DNA of 64,000 bases, from positions 4,960,001-5,024,000 of the forward strand of contig CAWICN010000001.1 of NCBI GenBank assembly GCA_963834725.1, written 5' to 3'. Positions within the stretch are counted from its first letter, which is position 1. Each line of letters starts with the position of its first letter. A program made the translations under genes and the position numbers. The DNA comes from PALSA-693 sp963834725. Lineage in GTDB: Bacteria; Actinomycetota; Acidimicrobiia; Acidimicrobiales; Palsa-688. Below the pieces are notes generated by a model that was not told where the DNA came from, made no database searches, and saw nothing but the letters and a program-made list of their open reading frames with translations. Below, in pieces: positions 1-8,579 of the stretch.

Positions 1-1944
1 CAGGGGCACCTGGACGTTGTCGGCCACCCACGAGCCGGGGGACTGATGGGTGAGGGTCACCGGGAGCGGCCCGATCCCCCGGGCCGGCAGGTCCAGCTGG
101 GCCGTGACCTGGAAGGGATCAACCGGCACGGTGGCCCGGTTGGTCAGCTGGATCCCGACGTTCACCGTGCCGGGCACCAGCGGGTACACCGCGACCGACA
201 ACAGATAGTCGTGGGCGACCGCTTTGCGGCCGGTGAAGGCCCGGGCCGTCGCCGCCACTCGTTCTCCCTGCGGTGGCACGCTGTCGATGAGCACTCCCGT
301 CAGCGCCACGATCCCGATCCCGATAGCCGCTTCGAAGGCCAGCCAGCGCCGGAACCGGGATGCAGTCGGCCCCCGTCCCGCTGGGCGGGCCACGGCGGCC
401 GGGCCGGCCGCCGTGGTACGCCGGGGGTCCTGGCCCCCCGCTAGCCCCCCGGAGGCGGTGGCGGCTCCCGGACCGGGAGGCCGCCTGATCGCCCCGCCGA
501 GGCCGGGGCCTTCCGTGGTGGTGGGTGCCTCGCTTCGGACAACGGTCTCCGAAGCAGCGCTGCGATCAGGTGGGACGTTGACTGCCACCGGCTGGAAGCG
601 ATTGTTGACCCAGCGCCGGCTGAACCAGCCTGCCTCCACCGCGGCCAGCACCAGGGTGACCTTGAGCAAGAGGACGCTGCCGTAGTCCGTCTCTGTCAGC
701 TGGCCCCACGAACCCACCTGCCGCCACGACTGGAAGACCCCGGACGCGACGATCGCGGCCACCGCAACCAGCGCGGTGGCCGAGAAGCGGCGAACCACTC
801 CCTCGAGTTCGCCCGGTTCGACTCTCGGCCTGGGCCGAAAGAGCACGGCTGCCAGTACCAGGAGGCCGCCTACCCAGACCGCCGCCGCCGCCACGTGCAC
901 CAGGTCGGCGATGAAGCCCAGTGGCTCCCAGCGGCCGGTGACGGCGTGACCCGACAGGCTGAGCGAGACCACCAGAGCCGCCGCGCCGGCCAGTGTCGCG
1001 AGCAGCCACACCGGAATCACGGTGAGGGCGGCGGGCCGGCCGGTGCCTTCTGCACAGTGTGCGACGCTCGCTATGTCGATGCCGGTCCTGGTGGTCACGA
1101 CCGGGCCGGCGGCGGTCCCATGGCCGCGGCGGACTGGTTCGGAAGCCCGAGCCGCCCTCCCGGTGGTGAAGATGCCAGCGGTCAGGCCGGCCAGCATGAC
1201 CACGCTGCCGGCAATACGCAGCCCGGCTCCGGTCCCGAAGCTGGAGTGCAGGACGGGCGAGACCACGCTGGACTGGAAGGCATCGCCGAGCCGTCGCCCC
1301 GCGTCGTAGGGCCCCTGCGCCACCACTGCCACGACGGAGGCGACCGCCGAGAGCGATGCCGCAGCCAGGATGGTGTTGCGCACCGCCCGTATCCGGAGCC
1401 CCTGGGGCCAGCCGACGAGGAGGCTCGCCCCGCCGACGGCCACGATGACGGTGAGGAGGATCAGGATGCGGAAGGCTCCAGTCAGCACACCGAGGGCCCG
1501 GCTCGGGTGCCGGGAGGCCAGGAGGTGCTGCTCTAGGGACCCGACGCCGGCGCCGGCCGACGGCGCACCGACAGAGAACGTGAACGCCCCCTGCACCGGA
1601 TGTGTGTCCGCCGAGATCACCCGCCAGCTGACGACGTAGGTTCCCTTCATCGCCGACGGCAAGGTCACGCCGACCTGCGAGCCCTGCCCGCCCGGGTGCT
1701 CGACCGGCCCGGTCCGCACCTGCTGCCCATTGGCTGCGACGACCTCAATGGCATCAGGCGGCGCCTGGACTGCCTCTCCGAAGGTGAGCACTACCTTTCG
1801 AGGGGGCGAGGTGAGCACTGCCCCACCGGCAGGCGAGGTGCCGAGCAGCTGGGCGTGGGCGAAGGCCGGGTTGGCGTAGGCCAGGATCCCGATGGCGACG
1901 ATCAGGGCACCGGCGCCGGCTCGAGCCAACCTGCCGCGGCTCAC
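1..1944 (-). CDS. CopC-CopD fusion copper-resistance membrane protein (partial)
   Basis: Copper-handling protein with a periplasm-facing CopC domain fused to a CopD-type multi-pass membrane domain. From the GTG at 1944 there is a signal segment (about residues 9-30) ending AFAHAQLLG, so the mature protein would start with the copper-ligand histidine typical of CopC; a second conserved histidine lies in SADTHPVQG. CopD-type hydrophobic segments follow, including LTETDYGSVLLLK. The part nearest position 1 reads as an extracellular beta-rich tail. The frame is open to the window edge, so the C-terminus is missing. The GTG start overlaps the TGA of the CtaG-like gene (GTGA), implying translational coupling. 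Fusion of CopC and CopD is common in actinobacteria. Confidence 0.88.
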   Translation of the reverse strand, partial: MSRGRLARAGAGALIVAIGILAYANPAFAHAQLLGTSPAGGAVLTSPPRKVVLTFGEAVQAPPDAIEVVAANGQQVRTGPVEHPGGQGSQVGVTLPSAMKGTYVVSWRVISADTHPVQGAFTFSVGAPSAGAGVGSLEQHLLASRHPSRALGVLTGAFRILILLTVIVAVGGASLLVGWPQGLRIRAVRNTILAAASLSAVASVVAVVAQGPYDAGRRLGDAFQSSVVSPVLHSSFGTGAGLRIAGSVVMLAGLTAGIFTTGRAARASEPVRRGHGTAAGPVVTTRTGIDIASVAHCAEGTGRPAALTVIPVWLLATLAGAAALVVSLSLSGHAVTGRWEPLGFIADLVHVAAAAVWVGGLLVLAAVLFRPRPRVEPGELEGVVRRFSATALVAVAAIVASGVFQSWRQVGSWGQLTETDYGSVLLLKVTLVLAAVEAGWFSRRWVNNRFQPVAVNVPPDRSAASETVVRSEAPTTTEGPGLGGAIRRPPGPGAATASGGLAGGQDPRRTTAAGPAAVARPAGRGPTASRFRRWLAFEAAIGIGIVALTGVLIDSVPPQGERVAATARAFTGRKAVAHDYLLSVAVYPLVPGTVNVGIQLTNRATVPVDPFQVTAQLDLPARGIGPLPVTLTHQSPGSWVADNVQVPL

Positions 1945-2852
1945 CCCGGTGGAGAGAACCGGGCCGACGCCGGCCAGGGCCCTTCGCCCGCCCGGTCGGC
2001 TGAGACGTGGTCTGCATCGTCTCCGGGGTCGACCGGCTCGTCGCCCCGGTTCCCTTCCGAGAACACCGAGACCCCCGCCGCCAGGGTCGCCACCGCCGCG
2101 ACCCCCCACCAGATGGCGCCCCCCTGACGGGTACCGGTCAGGGTATAGATATCCGCCACGGGCCTGGTCCTGGCGATCAGCGCCATCCCGAGCAACGAAC
2201 TGAGCACGAACCCGCCCGCCAGGAACGCCAGCCGGTGCCCGGGGCTGATCTCCACGTCGGGTGTGACGTCGGTGCCGAGGATCGCCCACCAGAAGAGGAA
2301 GCCGACCATCAGGAAGCCCAGGTTGATCAGGTTCAGCAGCCATACGTGCCGCATGGACGCCGCCAGCGCCGGCGTCAAGAAATAGGCAAGCAGGCCGAAA
2401 TACAGGAGGATAAAGGACACGGCCGGATGCGCCACCACGCGCATCGGCGAGGACTCCATGATGCCGAGGACACGCCGCTCTGTTCGCGGCGAGGCGGTCT
2501 CCAGCGCCAGTTGCACAGGGGTGCCGAGCACCAGGAGCGGAGCGGCGACGATGACCAGCAGCATCGATTGCACCACGTGCATCGGGAAGGAGATGTAGGG
2601 AAGCATGGCAACCGATGACTGCACGGCCAGCTCAACGGCCACCAGACCGGAGAAGAACGCCACCGTCCGGTGAATCCGCCAGGGTTCGCCCTGGTCTCGG
2701 GCGTCACCGGCGGCCTGGATGTACCAGAACGCGGCGAGGAGTAAAACGGCGAGAACGGCGCAGGTGAACGGGCTGATGAGCCAATACCGGACAAGGGTAT
2801 GGAGACCGATCCGGATGGGCTGCATGTTGCCGGGGCCCATATCGCGCATCAC
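1941..2852 (-). CDS. CtaG-like cytochrome c oxidase assembly protein
   Basis: Multi-pass membrane protein of the caa3_CtaG type, thought to help deliver copper to cytochrome oxidase. The 303-residue product has about seven hydrophobic segments, with family-like stretches such as FWYIQAAG, YISFPMHVVQSML and LGTPVQLAL. A hydrophilic, low-complexity tail follows about residue 265. The ATG at 2852 is the first start in frame; further ATGs are only a few codons downstream, so the exact start is uncertain. Its stop overlaps the GTG of the CopC-CopD gene, and both probably share a transcript. Copper assembly as the role is inferred from family and neighbour. Confidence 0.85.
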   Translation of the reverse strand: MMRDMGPGNMQPIRIGLHTLVRYWLISPFTCAVLAVLLLAAFWYIQAAGDARDQGEPWRIHRTVAFFSGLVAVELAVQSSVAMLPYISFPMHVVQSMLLVIVAAPLLVLGTPVQLALETASPRTERRVLGIMESSPMRVVAHPAVSFILLYFGLLAYFLTPALAASMRHVWLLNLINLGFLMVGFLFWWAILGTDVTPDVEISPGHRLAFLAGGFVLSSLLGMALIARTRPVADIYTLTGTRQGGAIWWGVAAVATLAAGVSVFSEGNRGDEPVDPGDDADHVSADRAGEGPWPASARFSPPG

Positions 2853-2944
2853 CCGCTAGTTTGCTGCGGGCCGGGCGCCTCCGGTAGTCACTCGCAGGTC
2901 ACAGCGGATAGCCCGGGCGCCAGAAATCGCCTTGCCGAGCAGGC

Positions 2945-3766
2945 TTAGAGGTTGGTACCGCTCCAGTCTATCGGTGGCGGCGTCACTGTCGGGCCGCCGA
3001 GATTGAGCACGATTTGGGCGTGCTCGGTCAGCGGGATCTGCTGCGGGTTTCCCGTCCACGGCTTGCCGTTGTACGTGGCGGTGACTGTCCCCTTATAGGC
3101 GCCGATCTGGTTCGGCGACAGGGGTAGATGCCAGATCGCGAAGAACTGCGCCAGCTCATAGGTCTTGGGGGTCGGCGACTCGATGTGGAGGATGCCATCC
3201 TGGGCATGGACGTGCAGCCAGTAGAGGCACGTCTGGCTACCGGTGGCAAAGTCGCCGTTGGCAGTCTGTTGGACGAGGGCAGGCGGCACCATGCCCACGC
3301 CGAGCGGGATGCTGCGGTTCTGGCCATTGATGAAGATGGCCAGGTGGGCGTGATGGTGGTAGGTGAGCTGCTCTGTGGCGTTGCACTGCACCCCGGCGAT
3401 AGGAGCGCCGGTGAGACCGGTGTTGGGTGGGGCGAGCTGGGGCCCCTTCTGGAGGGGAACACCTTCGGGTCCGAGTCCGCCGTAAACCTTCTGCCCCTCG
3501 GCGGTCGTGAAGTTGACCGCCGCCTGATGCGTGTTGGTCTTATTGGACCCACCCCCGGTTGTGCTCACGATCACGACAACCACGACCGCGGCGACGAGCA
3601 CGACGATCGCCGCGATCACCGCGTAAATCCGCCCGCGGGACGAACCGCCACGGCGACGTGGCGGTGCCTGGCGCGGCCCCCGAGGTGGTACAGGTCGCGA
3701 CGCGGCCGGACGGCTGCTGGCCCCTTTGCTGCGAGGCGGAATCTTGGTCGGCGGCCTTTTGGCCAT
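2945..3766 (-). CDS. His-rich membrane-anchored extracytoplasmic protein
   Basis: Unnamed protein of 273 residues. A basic, Pro/Arg-rich cytoplasmic N-terminus (about 1-46) is followed by one strong transmembrane segment (about 47-68, IYAVIAAIVVLVAAVVVVVI) and an extracytoplasmic domain. That domain carries two histidine-rich motifs, TYHHHAHLAIFING and CLYWLHVHAQDGILHIES, and one Cys in each half. Similar motif pairs occur in conserved hypothetical proteins of several phyla, from memory. The His clusters and the position upstream of the CtaG and CopC-CopD genes suggest metal, perhaps copper, binding, but this is inference. The start is the ATG at 3766. Confidence 0.7.
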   Translation of the reverse strand: MAKRPPTKIPPRSKGASSRPAASRPVPPRGPRQAPPRRRGGSSRGRIYAVIAAIVVLVAAVVVVVIVSTTGGGSNKTNTHQAAVNFTTAEGQKVYGGLGPEGVPLQKGPQLAPPNTGLTGAPIAGVQCNATEQLTYHHHAHLAIFINGQNRSIPLGVGMVPPALVQQTANGDFATGSQTCLYWLHVHAQDGILHIESPTPKTYELAQFFAIWHLPLSPNQIGAYKGTVTATYNGKPWTGNPQQIPLTEHAQIVLNLGGPTVTPPPIDWSGTNL

Positions 3767-3926
3767 GTTGCTCCTTCAGGCTCCTGGGCGCGAGCCGGAT
3801 AATCCCTTCGAAGAGAGAATCGGGCCCGCGAACAATCTCAAACATTCTAGAGGCGCCCCGGTGGTTAGCAGGCGCGGTGACGGCCGTGGGTAGGGGGCCA
3901 ACTCGGCCCCTCGCAGTAGGGCCGGT

Positions 3927-4490
3927 CTACTCCTCGCTGAGCCACGCCGGCGCCTTTTCCAGCAGGAATTGGCTGACCGCCAGGGCCCGGTCGAAGGTTT
4001 CGCACAGGAGTTCCTCGCCGGCGAGCACCCGGGCCAGTGACACCTGCTGGCGAGCGACGATGGTGATGCGTCGTTCGGCCGGATCGGTGGCCGAGGCGTA
4101 GCTGTCGATCGCGGACGACTCGAGCGGGAGTTCGACCCCACCGACGCCCGCCAGGTCGATGGCGAGGCGGAGCAGGTCGGGGCCGTGGGGAAGGGGCGGA
4201 AGGGCCCACGTAAATGTCAGCGGGAAGTGGTACTCGTCCTTGGGATCCTCGCCGTCGGGCAGGTCGACGACCTCGTCTTCGAAGGCGAGCAGCACCCGAG
4301 GATCCACCTCCAGCGCCAGGTGCAGGTCAAGGGGCCCGTTGCAGCCCTCCTCGGGGTGCAGGTCCACCTCCCAGGCCTGGCGAAGCGAGTAGGTCTCCAC
4401 GAAGTGTCGCTCATCGTGCACGTGGAACCCGTGGTCAACGGCGTGGTCCTTGAGCTCAGCTACGTATCCGGCGACATCGATGACCGCCAC
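3927..4490 (-). CDS. Hypothetical acidic protein
   Basis: A 187-residue soluble protein that I cannot assign to a family. It is acidic, with no signal peptide or membrane segment, and has a well-formed codon pattern for this genome. A conserved-looking central part contains YHFPLTFTW and PHGPDLLRLAID. The start at 4490 is about 50 bases from the divergently oriented phosphatase start, so the two genes probably share a promoter region. Function unknown; it may be a lineage-specific housekeeping protein. Confidence 0.6.
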   Translation of the reverse strand: MAVIDVAGYVAELKDHAVDHGFHVHDERHFVETYSLRQAWEVDLHPEEGCNGPLDLHLALEVDPRVLLAFEDEVVDLPDGEDPKDEYHFPLTFTWALPPLPHGPDLLRLAIDLAGVGGVELPLESSAIDSYASATDPAERRITIVARQQVSLARVLAGEELLCETFDRALAVSQFLLEKAPAWLSEE

Positions 4491-4543
4491 TGCTCAACCC
4501 TACCCGGCCGCACCACGTCGAGGGTCGGGTACCGTCGCCGACC

Positions 4544-5341
4544 ATGGTGACTTCGCGATCGCCCGGTTCGTCGGGTGCGCCCGCCGAGGTGCTGGAAGTC
4601 CTCCACGAGGTGGTCACCGCGGTGGCGGACAGCCTCGACCGGCTCGACGACTGGGGCTTGGCAGGCACCCGGGCCGGCCAGTACCGGAGCGACCTGATTG
4701 CCGACGAGGCCGCCCTGGCGGTCATCGAGGGGGCCGGCTTCGGGGCGCTCTCCGAGGAGTCCGGACTGCACGGCATGGAACGACCTATCCGCGTGGTGCT
4801 CGATCCCGTAGACGGATCGACCAACGCGTCTCGAGGGCTCCCGTGGTGGGCTACCAGCGTGTGTGCCGTCGACACCGACGGTCCCCTGGCCGCAGTGGTG
4901 GCGAATCAGGCCATCAACACACGCTTCGAGGCCACCCGGGGCGGAGGCGCCCGCGCCGACGGTCGAGCCATCACGCCCTCCTCATGCGAGTCGATGCGCC
5001 GAGCCATAGTCGCCCTGTCCGGCTACTCGAGACAGTGGCTGGGCTGGTCGCAGTACCGGGTGTTCGGGGCGGCCGCCCTGGACCTGTGCGCGGTGGCGGC
5101 CGGACAGGTGGACGCCTTCATCGACTGCGCATGGCAGTCCCTCGCCCCCTGGGACTACCTGGGCGGTCTCCTGATTTGCCAGGAGGCCGGCGCTTCGGTG
5201 CAGGAGGCTTTCGGCCGGGACCTGATCGCGCTCGAGCCCGAAGCCCGGCGGACACCGGTAGCGGCGGCTACGCCGCAGCTGCTGGTGGAGGCAGTTGCGG
5301 CCAGGGTCGACCTGGAGAACAAACGGAGGGAGCAGCGGTAG
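4544..5341 (+). CDS. Inositol-monophosphatase-family phosphatase
   Basis: Mg-dependent phosphatase of the IMPase/FBPase/CysQ fold, 265 residues, the usual length. The metal-binding signatures are visible: the Glu motif ALSEESG (about 69-74), the Asp motif LDPVDGSTN (about 86-94) and the C-terminal APWDYLGG (about 201-208), the family WDxxxG element. The substrate cannot be fixed from sequence; inositol phosphates, histidinol phosphate or PAP are all handled by relatives. It is divergent from the hypothetical gene at 3927-4490 and followed by about 285 bases without an obvious gene. Confidence 0.85.
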   Translation: MVTSRSPGSSGAPAEVLEVLHEVVTAVADSLDRLDDWGLAGTRAGQYRSDLIADEAALAVIEGAGFGALSEESGLHGMERPIRVVLDPVDGSTNASRGLPWWATSVCAVDTDGPLAAVVANQAINTRFEATRGGGARADGRAITPSSCESMRRAIVALSGYSRQWLGWSQYRVFGAAALDLCAVAAGQVDAFIDCAWQSLAPWDYLGGLLICQEAGASVQEAFGRDLIALEPEARRTPVAAATPQLLVEAVAARVDLENKRREQR

Positions 5342-5626
5342 GCGCCCTCCACGCTCCTCCATCGGCCGCATGCATCACCGCGACCGCCCGATCGCCATCC
5401 GGTGTCCCATGAGCTGGACCCCCGTCCTCCGGGCAAGCTATCTCAGTGCTTTTCAGGTCGGGTTCGTCGGGTCGCGGGCGACCGCCTGTTCCAGAAGCAC
5501 CACGAATTCCCCAAATTGAAATAAATGGTTTGACTTCGCGCCCGTCCCGTGATGGGATCACACACGGCAGGGAAGGTCCCTGATAGGTGGCGCCCAGCCA
5601 TCCCCCTCGACACGGAAGGGAGTGCG

Positions 5627-5812
5627 ATGACGACGAGTATCCTCAACGGTCAGCTCGTTTCGCGCCCGCCCTCCGCCGCGTCCGGAGCTGCCTGTTTCGC
5701 CAAGCCGTATGTAACGGGTGCAGCAGTCAAGGGCCTCCGCCACGGCTTTGCGATGACCGGCTGCGACACCAATGTGTGGCCACTGAGCCCCCAGGACTGG
5801 TCGACTGGATAG
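5627..5812 (+). CDS. Short upstream ORF in the leader of the WhiB7-like gene
   Basis: A 62-codon reading frame beginning at an ATG preceded by a purine-rich GGAAGGGAG site, ending at TAG 5810-5812, 29 bases before an intrinsic terminator hairpin. A possible promoter with TTGACT-like -35 sequence lies near 5530. The peptide (MTTSILNGQLVSRPPS at its start) resembles nothing I recognise. Its place between a promoter-like stretch and a terminator, ahead of a WhiB7-like gene, matches the architecture of whiB7 leaders in mycobacteria and streptomycetes, where translation of a short ORF controls read-through. Whether it is translated is untested. Confidence 0.5.
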   Translation: MTTSILNGQLVSRPPSAASGAACFAKPYVTGAAVKGLRHGFAMTGCDTNVWPLSPQDWSTG

Positions 5813-5840
5813 ATCCCCCACCAGTTCCGAAGCAGGGCTC

Positions 5841-5869
5841 AGAGGCCGCCGGGAGACCCGGCGGCCTCT
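5841..5869 (+). terminator. Intrinsic terminator between the short ORF and the whiB7-like gene
   Basis: A perfect 13-bp stem (5841-5853 with 5857-5869, AGAGGCCGCCGGG and complement) closes a 3-base loop and is followed by TTCGTTT. It lies 67 bases upstream of the WhiB start, so read-through would be needed for transcripts starting at the leader promoter. Confidence 0.8.
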
Positions 5870-5935
5870 TCGTTTCTCCGGCACAACTCTCCGACACGAC
5901 ACCACTGCAGGGACCACGAGAAAGGAAACGGCGAG

Positions 5936-6262
5936 ATGTTCGCCATCGAGTTGCTCCAGGAGCTGATTCAGATCAGCGAGCCGGCCGACCGGTGGGTCGA
6001 AGCCAGCTGCCGGGACGAGAGCGGGAGCTTCACGGAGCTGTTCTTCTCGGACCAGATCCCTGACATCGTGCGGGCCAAGCGCATGTGCGCCACCTGCCCG
6101 GTGATCGAGCCCTGCCTGGCGGGCGCGCTCGAGCGCGGCGAGCCATGGGGCGTGTGGGGCGGTCAGCTGTTCCTCAACGGGAAGGTCCTGGCCCAGAAGC
6201 GCCGTCGGGGCCGACCGCCGAAGCACCCCCGGCCCGAAGACGACATCCAGCTGACCGCGTAG
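5936..6262 (+). CDS. WhiB7-like iron-sulfur transcriptional regulator
   Basis: WhiB-family protein of 108 residues. Four cysteines (C25, C51, C54, C60) can ligate the [4Fe-4S] cluster, and the family turn GVWGG (72-76) follows the EPW element. The C-terminus has a basic AT-hook-like stretch KRRRGRPPK (about 88-96), the mark of WhiB7/WblC proteins, which activate intrinsic antibiotic resistance genes together with the primary sigma factor. A GAAAGGA ribosome site precedes the ATG. The leader holds a short ORF and a terminator, again as in whiB7. Orthology to whiB7 is a motif-based inference; other WhiB paralogues with basic tails exist. Confidence 0.85.
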   Translation: MFAIELLQELIQISEPADRWVEASCRDESGSFTELFFSDQIPDIVRAKRMCATCPVIEPCLAGALERGEPWGVWGGQLFLNGKVLAQKRRRGRPPKHPRPEDDIQLTA

Positions 6263-6292
6263 CCGGCTGTCGGCGGCGGCCTTGACCCCCTT

Positions 6293-6326
6293 CCCCCCCG
6301 AACGGCCGGGTCCGTTCGGGCGGGGG
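6293..6326 (+). terminator. GC-rich hairpin after the whiB7-like gene
   Basis: Perfect 9-bp arms CCCGAACGG (6297-6305) and CCGTTCGGG (6312-6320) with a 6-base loop, extended by C-rich and G-rich flanks. It has no T tract, but its position 30 bases after the stop suits a terminator. Confidence 0.6.
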
Positions 6327-6409
6327 AGAGCGGGCTTGCTCTGTGGCCGGCCGGGTCCGCCTCGCCGCTCGTCTCCCGTCACCGCGCCAGGGGCGACCAC
6401 AATGGACCC

Positions 6410-6892
6410 GTGGCATCCCCCAACCCAGCCCACCATGATGGCCCGGTCATCCTGGTATCGGCGTGTCTGCTCGGAGTCGCCTGCAACCATCGAGGGCAGG
6501 GGTCTCCGAGCCAGGACGTGATCGCGCTCCAGTCCTCGACTCGGCTGGTCCCGGTATGCCCGGAGGTGGTGGGTGGGCTGCCGACGCCGCGCCCGGCGGC
6601 CGAGCGCGGCCTTGATGGCCGGGTGCGAACGGCCGAAGGCGTCGACGTGACCTCACTGTACGAGCGGGGCGCGGCCCACGCGGTTGCGCTGGCCCGCGCC
6701 GTGGAGGCCACTCGAGCCATCATGAAGGCACGGTCGCCATCCTGCGGATGCGGTCAGATCTACGATGGCACCCACCGCCACGTGTTGCGCGAAGGCGACG
6801 GCGTCACTGTTGAGGCCCTACGCAAAGCTGGTATCGAAGTGACCTCGGACGAAGATCTGCGAGCGCAGCCTCCCGACAGCCAGCCCGCGTAG
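6410..6892 (+). CDS. DUF523 domain protein
   Basis: A 160-residue member of the DUF523 (YbbK-like) family. Diagnostic motifs are VSACLLGVACNHRG (C19, C25), the PVCPEVVGGLPTPRP block (C50) and KARSPSCGCGQIYDG (C112, C114). The cysteines suggest metal or cluster binding, but the family function is not established. It starts at a GTG (6410) and ends 57 bases before the tRNA-Val gene. Confidence 0.85.
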   Translation: MASPNPAHHDGPVILVSACLLGVACNHRGQGSPSQDVIALQSSTRLVPVCPEVVGGLPTPRPAAERGLDGRVRTAEGVDVTSLYERGAAHAVALARAVEATRAIMKARSPSCGCGQIYDGTHRHVLREGDGVTVEALRKAGIEVTSDEDLRAQPPDSQPA

Positions 6893-6948
6893 GTCGTCGA
6901 ACCGCGGCTGGGCAGTACGACTACGCTCTTCTGATTGCCGTGGCACCC

Positions 6949-7024
6949 GGGCGCTTAGCTCAGCTGGTAGAGCACCGCCCTTACAAGGCGGTGGTCGGGG
7001 GTTCGAGTCCCTCAGCGCCCACCA
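6949..7024 (+). tRNA. tRNA-Val (anticodon UAC)
   Basis: Complete cloverleaf of 76 bases with encoded CCA. The acceptor stem is GGGCGCT (6949-6955) with AGCGCCC (7014-7020), the D arm is GCTCAGCTGGTAGAGC, the anticodon stem-loop is CCGCC-CTTACAA-GGCGG, and the T loop is TTCGAGT. Anticodon TAC reads valine GUA codons. The integrase gene begins about 100 bases downstream, so the 3' half of this tRNA is the likely attachment site of the element at 7-14.6 kb. Confidence 0.96.
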
Positions 7025-7078
7025 CAAAAGTGCTGGTAGATACCTATTTCTCGATCGGCTCCGGTGCGCTGCTAGGGT

Positions 7079-7102
7079 CAGGACCCGAAACAGGACCCGA
7101 AA
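7079..7102 (+). repeat. Tandem 12-bp direct repeat upstream of the integrase
   Basis: CAGGACCCGAAA occurs twice head to tail (7079-7090 and 7091-7102), between the tRNA and the integrase start. It could be an arm-type integrase or excisionase site, or simply part of the promoter. Confidence 0.6.
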
Positions 7103-7121
7103 ATCGTCAGCGGAGGCGCGG

Positions 7122-8353
7122 ATGGGCCGTCCGAGAGGAACGGTGGACGAGCGGCGACCCGGCGTGTGGCGTGTGCGCGCCGAAGGTCCGCCCGACCCGG
7201 TCAGCGCCAGCGGCGCACGCGCACTGCGTACGTAACAGGCAAGCGCCGGGCGCAGCAGGAGCTGGCGAAGCTGCTGACCGAGATGTCGGCGAAACCGCGG
7301 CGGGGGAGCACGAAAGCCAAGACGGTCGCTGAGGCGTGCGACAGTTGGCTCACCGTCTTCGACACTCTCGCGGCGGCAGGAAAGAAGTCGCCGGCATCAG
7401 CCAAGCGCTTTCGAGAGGTCATCGAGTGGTACGTGCTGCCGACGCTCGGTGCCAAGACCTTGCGCGACCTGTCGACCGAGTCGATCAACGCCCTCTATCT
7501 GCGTCTGCTCACCACCGGAAAGCCGGCCCTTCCCACGGGCGCGCGACCCAAGGGCCGGATCCTGCCGCCTCGGCCGTTGGCGGCGGCGACTGTCCAGAAG
7601 ACGCATGTCGCCCTCTCCCTGGCACTGTCTCACACGGTGAAGCTCGGCTGGCTGGATGTCAATCCGGCAGACAAAGCAGTGCGGCCGCAGGCAGATACCG
7701 AGGACCGTCCCGTGGTGGCGCCTGCTCCGGAGGCGATACAGGATCTGTTGGCGGAAGCCGGGCGGGTGGACCCCGAGTGGGCGTGCTACATCCGGGTGTC
7801 GACCAGCCTTGGAAGCCGCCGTGGCGAGACCGTCGCATTGCGCTGGTCGGCAGTCGACTTGCGCGGCGCGACGGTCACGGTGGCTTCGGTCCTGAGCGTG
7901 GGGGTCACCGGACCCGTGTTGCGGGATCGCACCAAGACGAAGCGGGGGGTCCGCCAGGTCGCCCTCGACCGCGGCACCGCCGATCTGCTCAGAGCCCAGC
8001 ACGTCCGCCAGATGGAGCGCGCCATGGCTTGCGGCACCAAGTTGGTGGCAGACCCGTTCGTGTTCGCGTCCGACATCGAGGGCAGCCGGCCCATCGATCC
8101 ACGAGTCATGACCACGAGGTTCATGCGGCTGCGCGACCGCCTGGGCCTCGCCGTACGCCTGCATGATCTGCGCCACCATGTCGCCACCCAGTTGCTCGCC
8201 GCGGGTGTCGACGTCGTTACCGTCGCCGGCCGCCTCGGCCAGGACCCCGCGGTGACCCTGCGCACCTATTCACACTCCGTCCCCGCCCGCGACCGTGCCG
8301 CTGCCGACATCATGGCTGGACTGCTCGACGGGTCGTCGGCTCCGGGTTGCTGA
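7122..8353 (+). pseudogene. Tyrosine site-specific integrase with N-terminal frameshift
   Basis: Integrase of the phage/ICE tyrosine recombinase family. The catalytic half is intact: Arg in SLGSRRGETVALRW, Lys region TKTKRG, LHDLRHH box, and Tyr in TLRTYSHS. The central SAM-like domain is also present. The natural start appears to be ATG 7122, which has a GGAGG site and encodes MGRPRGTVDERRPGVWRVR, a classic integrase start. That frame stops shortly after 7202, and the rest (YVTGKRRAQQEL onward) continues in another frame, readable from GTG 7166. The junction GACCCGGTCAGCGCC looks like loss of 7 bases between two GGTCA repeats. A shorter product from 7166 would lack the arm-binding start. It lies next to tRNA-Val and is convergent with two HTH genes. 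Confidence 0.8.
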
Positions 8354-8579
8354 CTCCTACGAGCTTGGCGAAGGCTGCGATGAGGGCCTCGGGAGACGGA
8401 GGTTGCCTATCGATCCCGAGGTGGCGCTCGAGCTCGGCGATGGGAATTATCAGCTTGCCCATGAGCCGCACACCCCGAAGATCGCCGCGCTCGATCGCAC
8501 GGCGAACTGTCGCCGGCGAGCAGTCGAGCATCTTGGCCGCCTTTGTGATCGAGACGGCCAGGTGGTCGTCGCCCGTCAC
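8310..8579 (-). CDS. Small HTH excisionase-like DNA-binding protein
   Basis: An 89-residue protein whose core SITKAAKMLDCSPATVRRAIERGDLRGVRLMGKLIIP is a MerR/excisionase-type helix-turn-helix with a wing. The GTG start overlaps the stop of the upstream HTH gene (GTGA), and its 3' end overlaps the end of the convergent integrase by about 44 bases. Position and size suggest an excisionase or element regulator; which one is not decidable from sequence. Confidence 0.72.
   Translation of the reverse strand: MTGDDHLAVSITKAAKMLDCSPATVRRAIERGDLRGVRLMGKLIIPIAELERHLGIDRQPPSPEALIAAFAKLVGVSNPEPTTRRAVQP

Noticed and set aside
6818..7027. Minus-strand frame of 69 residues starting MWWALRDSNPRPPPCKGG
   Set aside because: It is the antisense reading of the tRNA-Val gene, a well-known false protein in databases.
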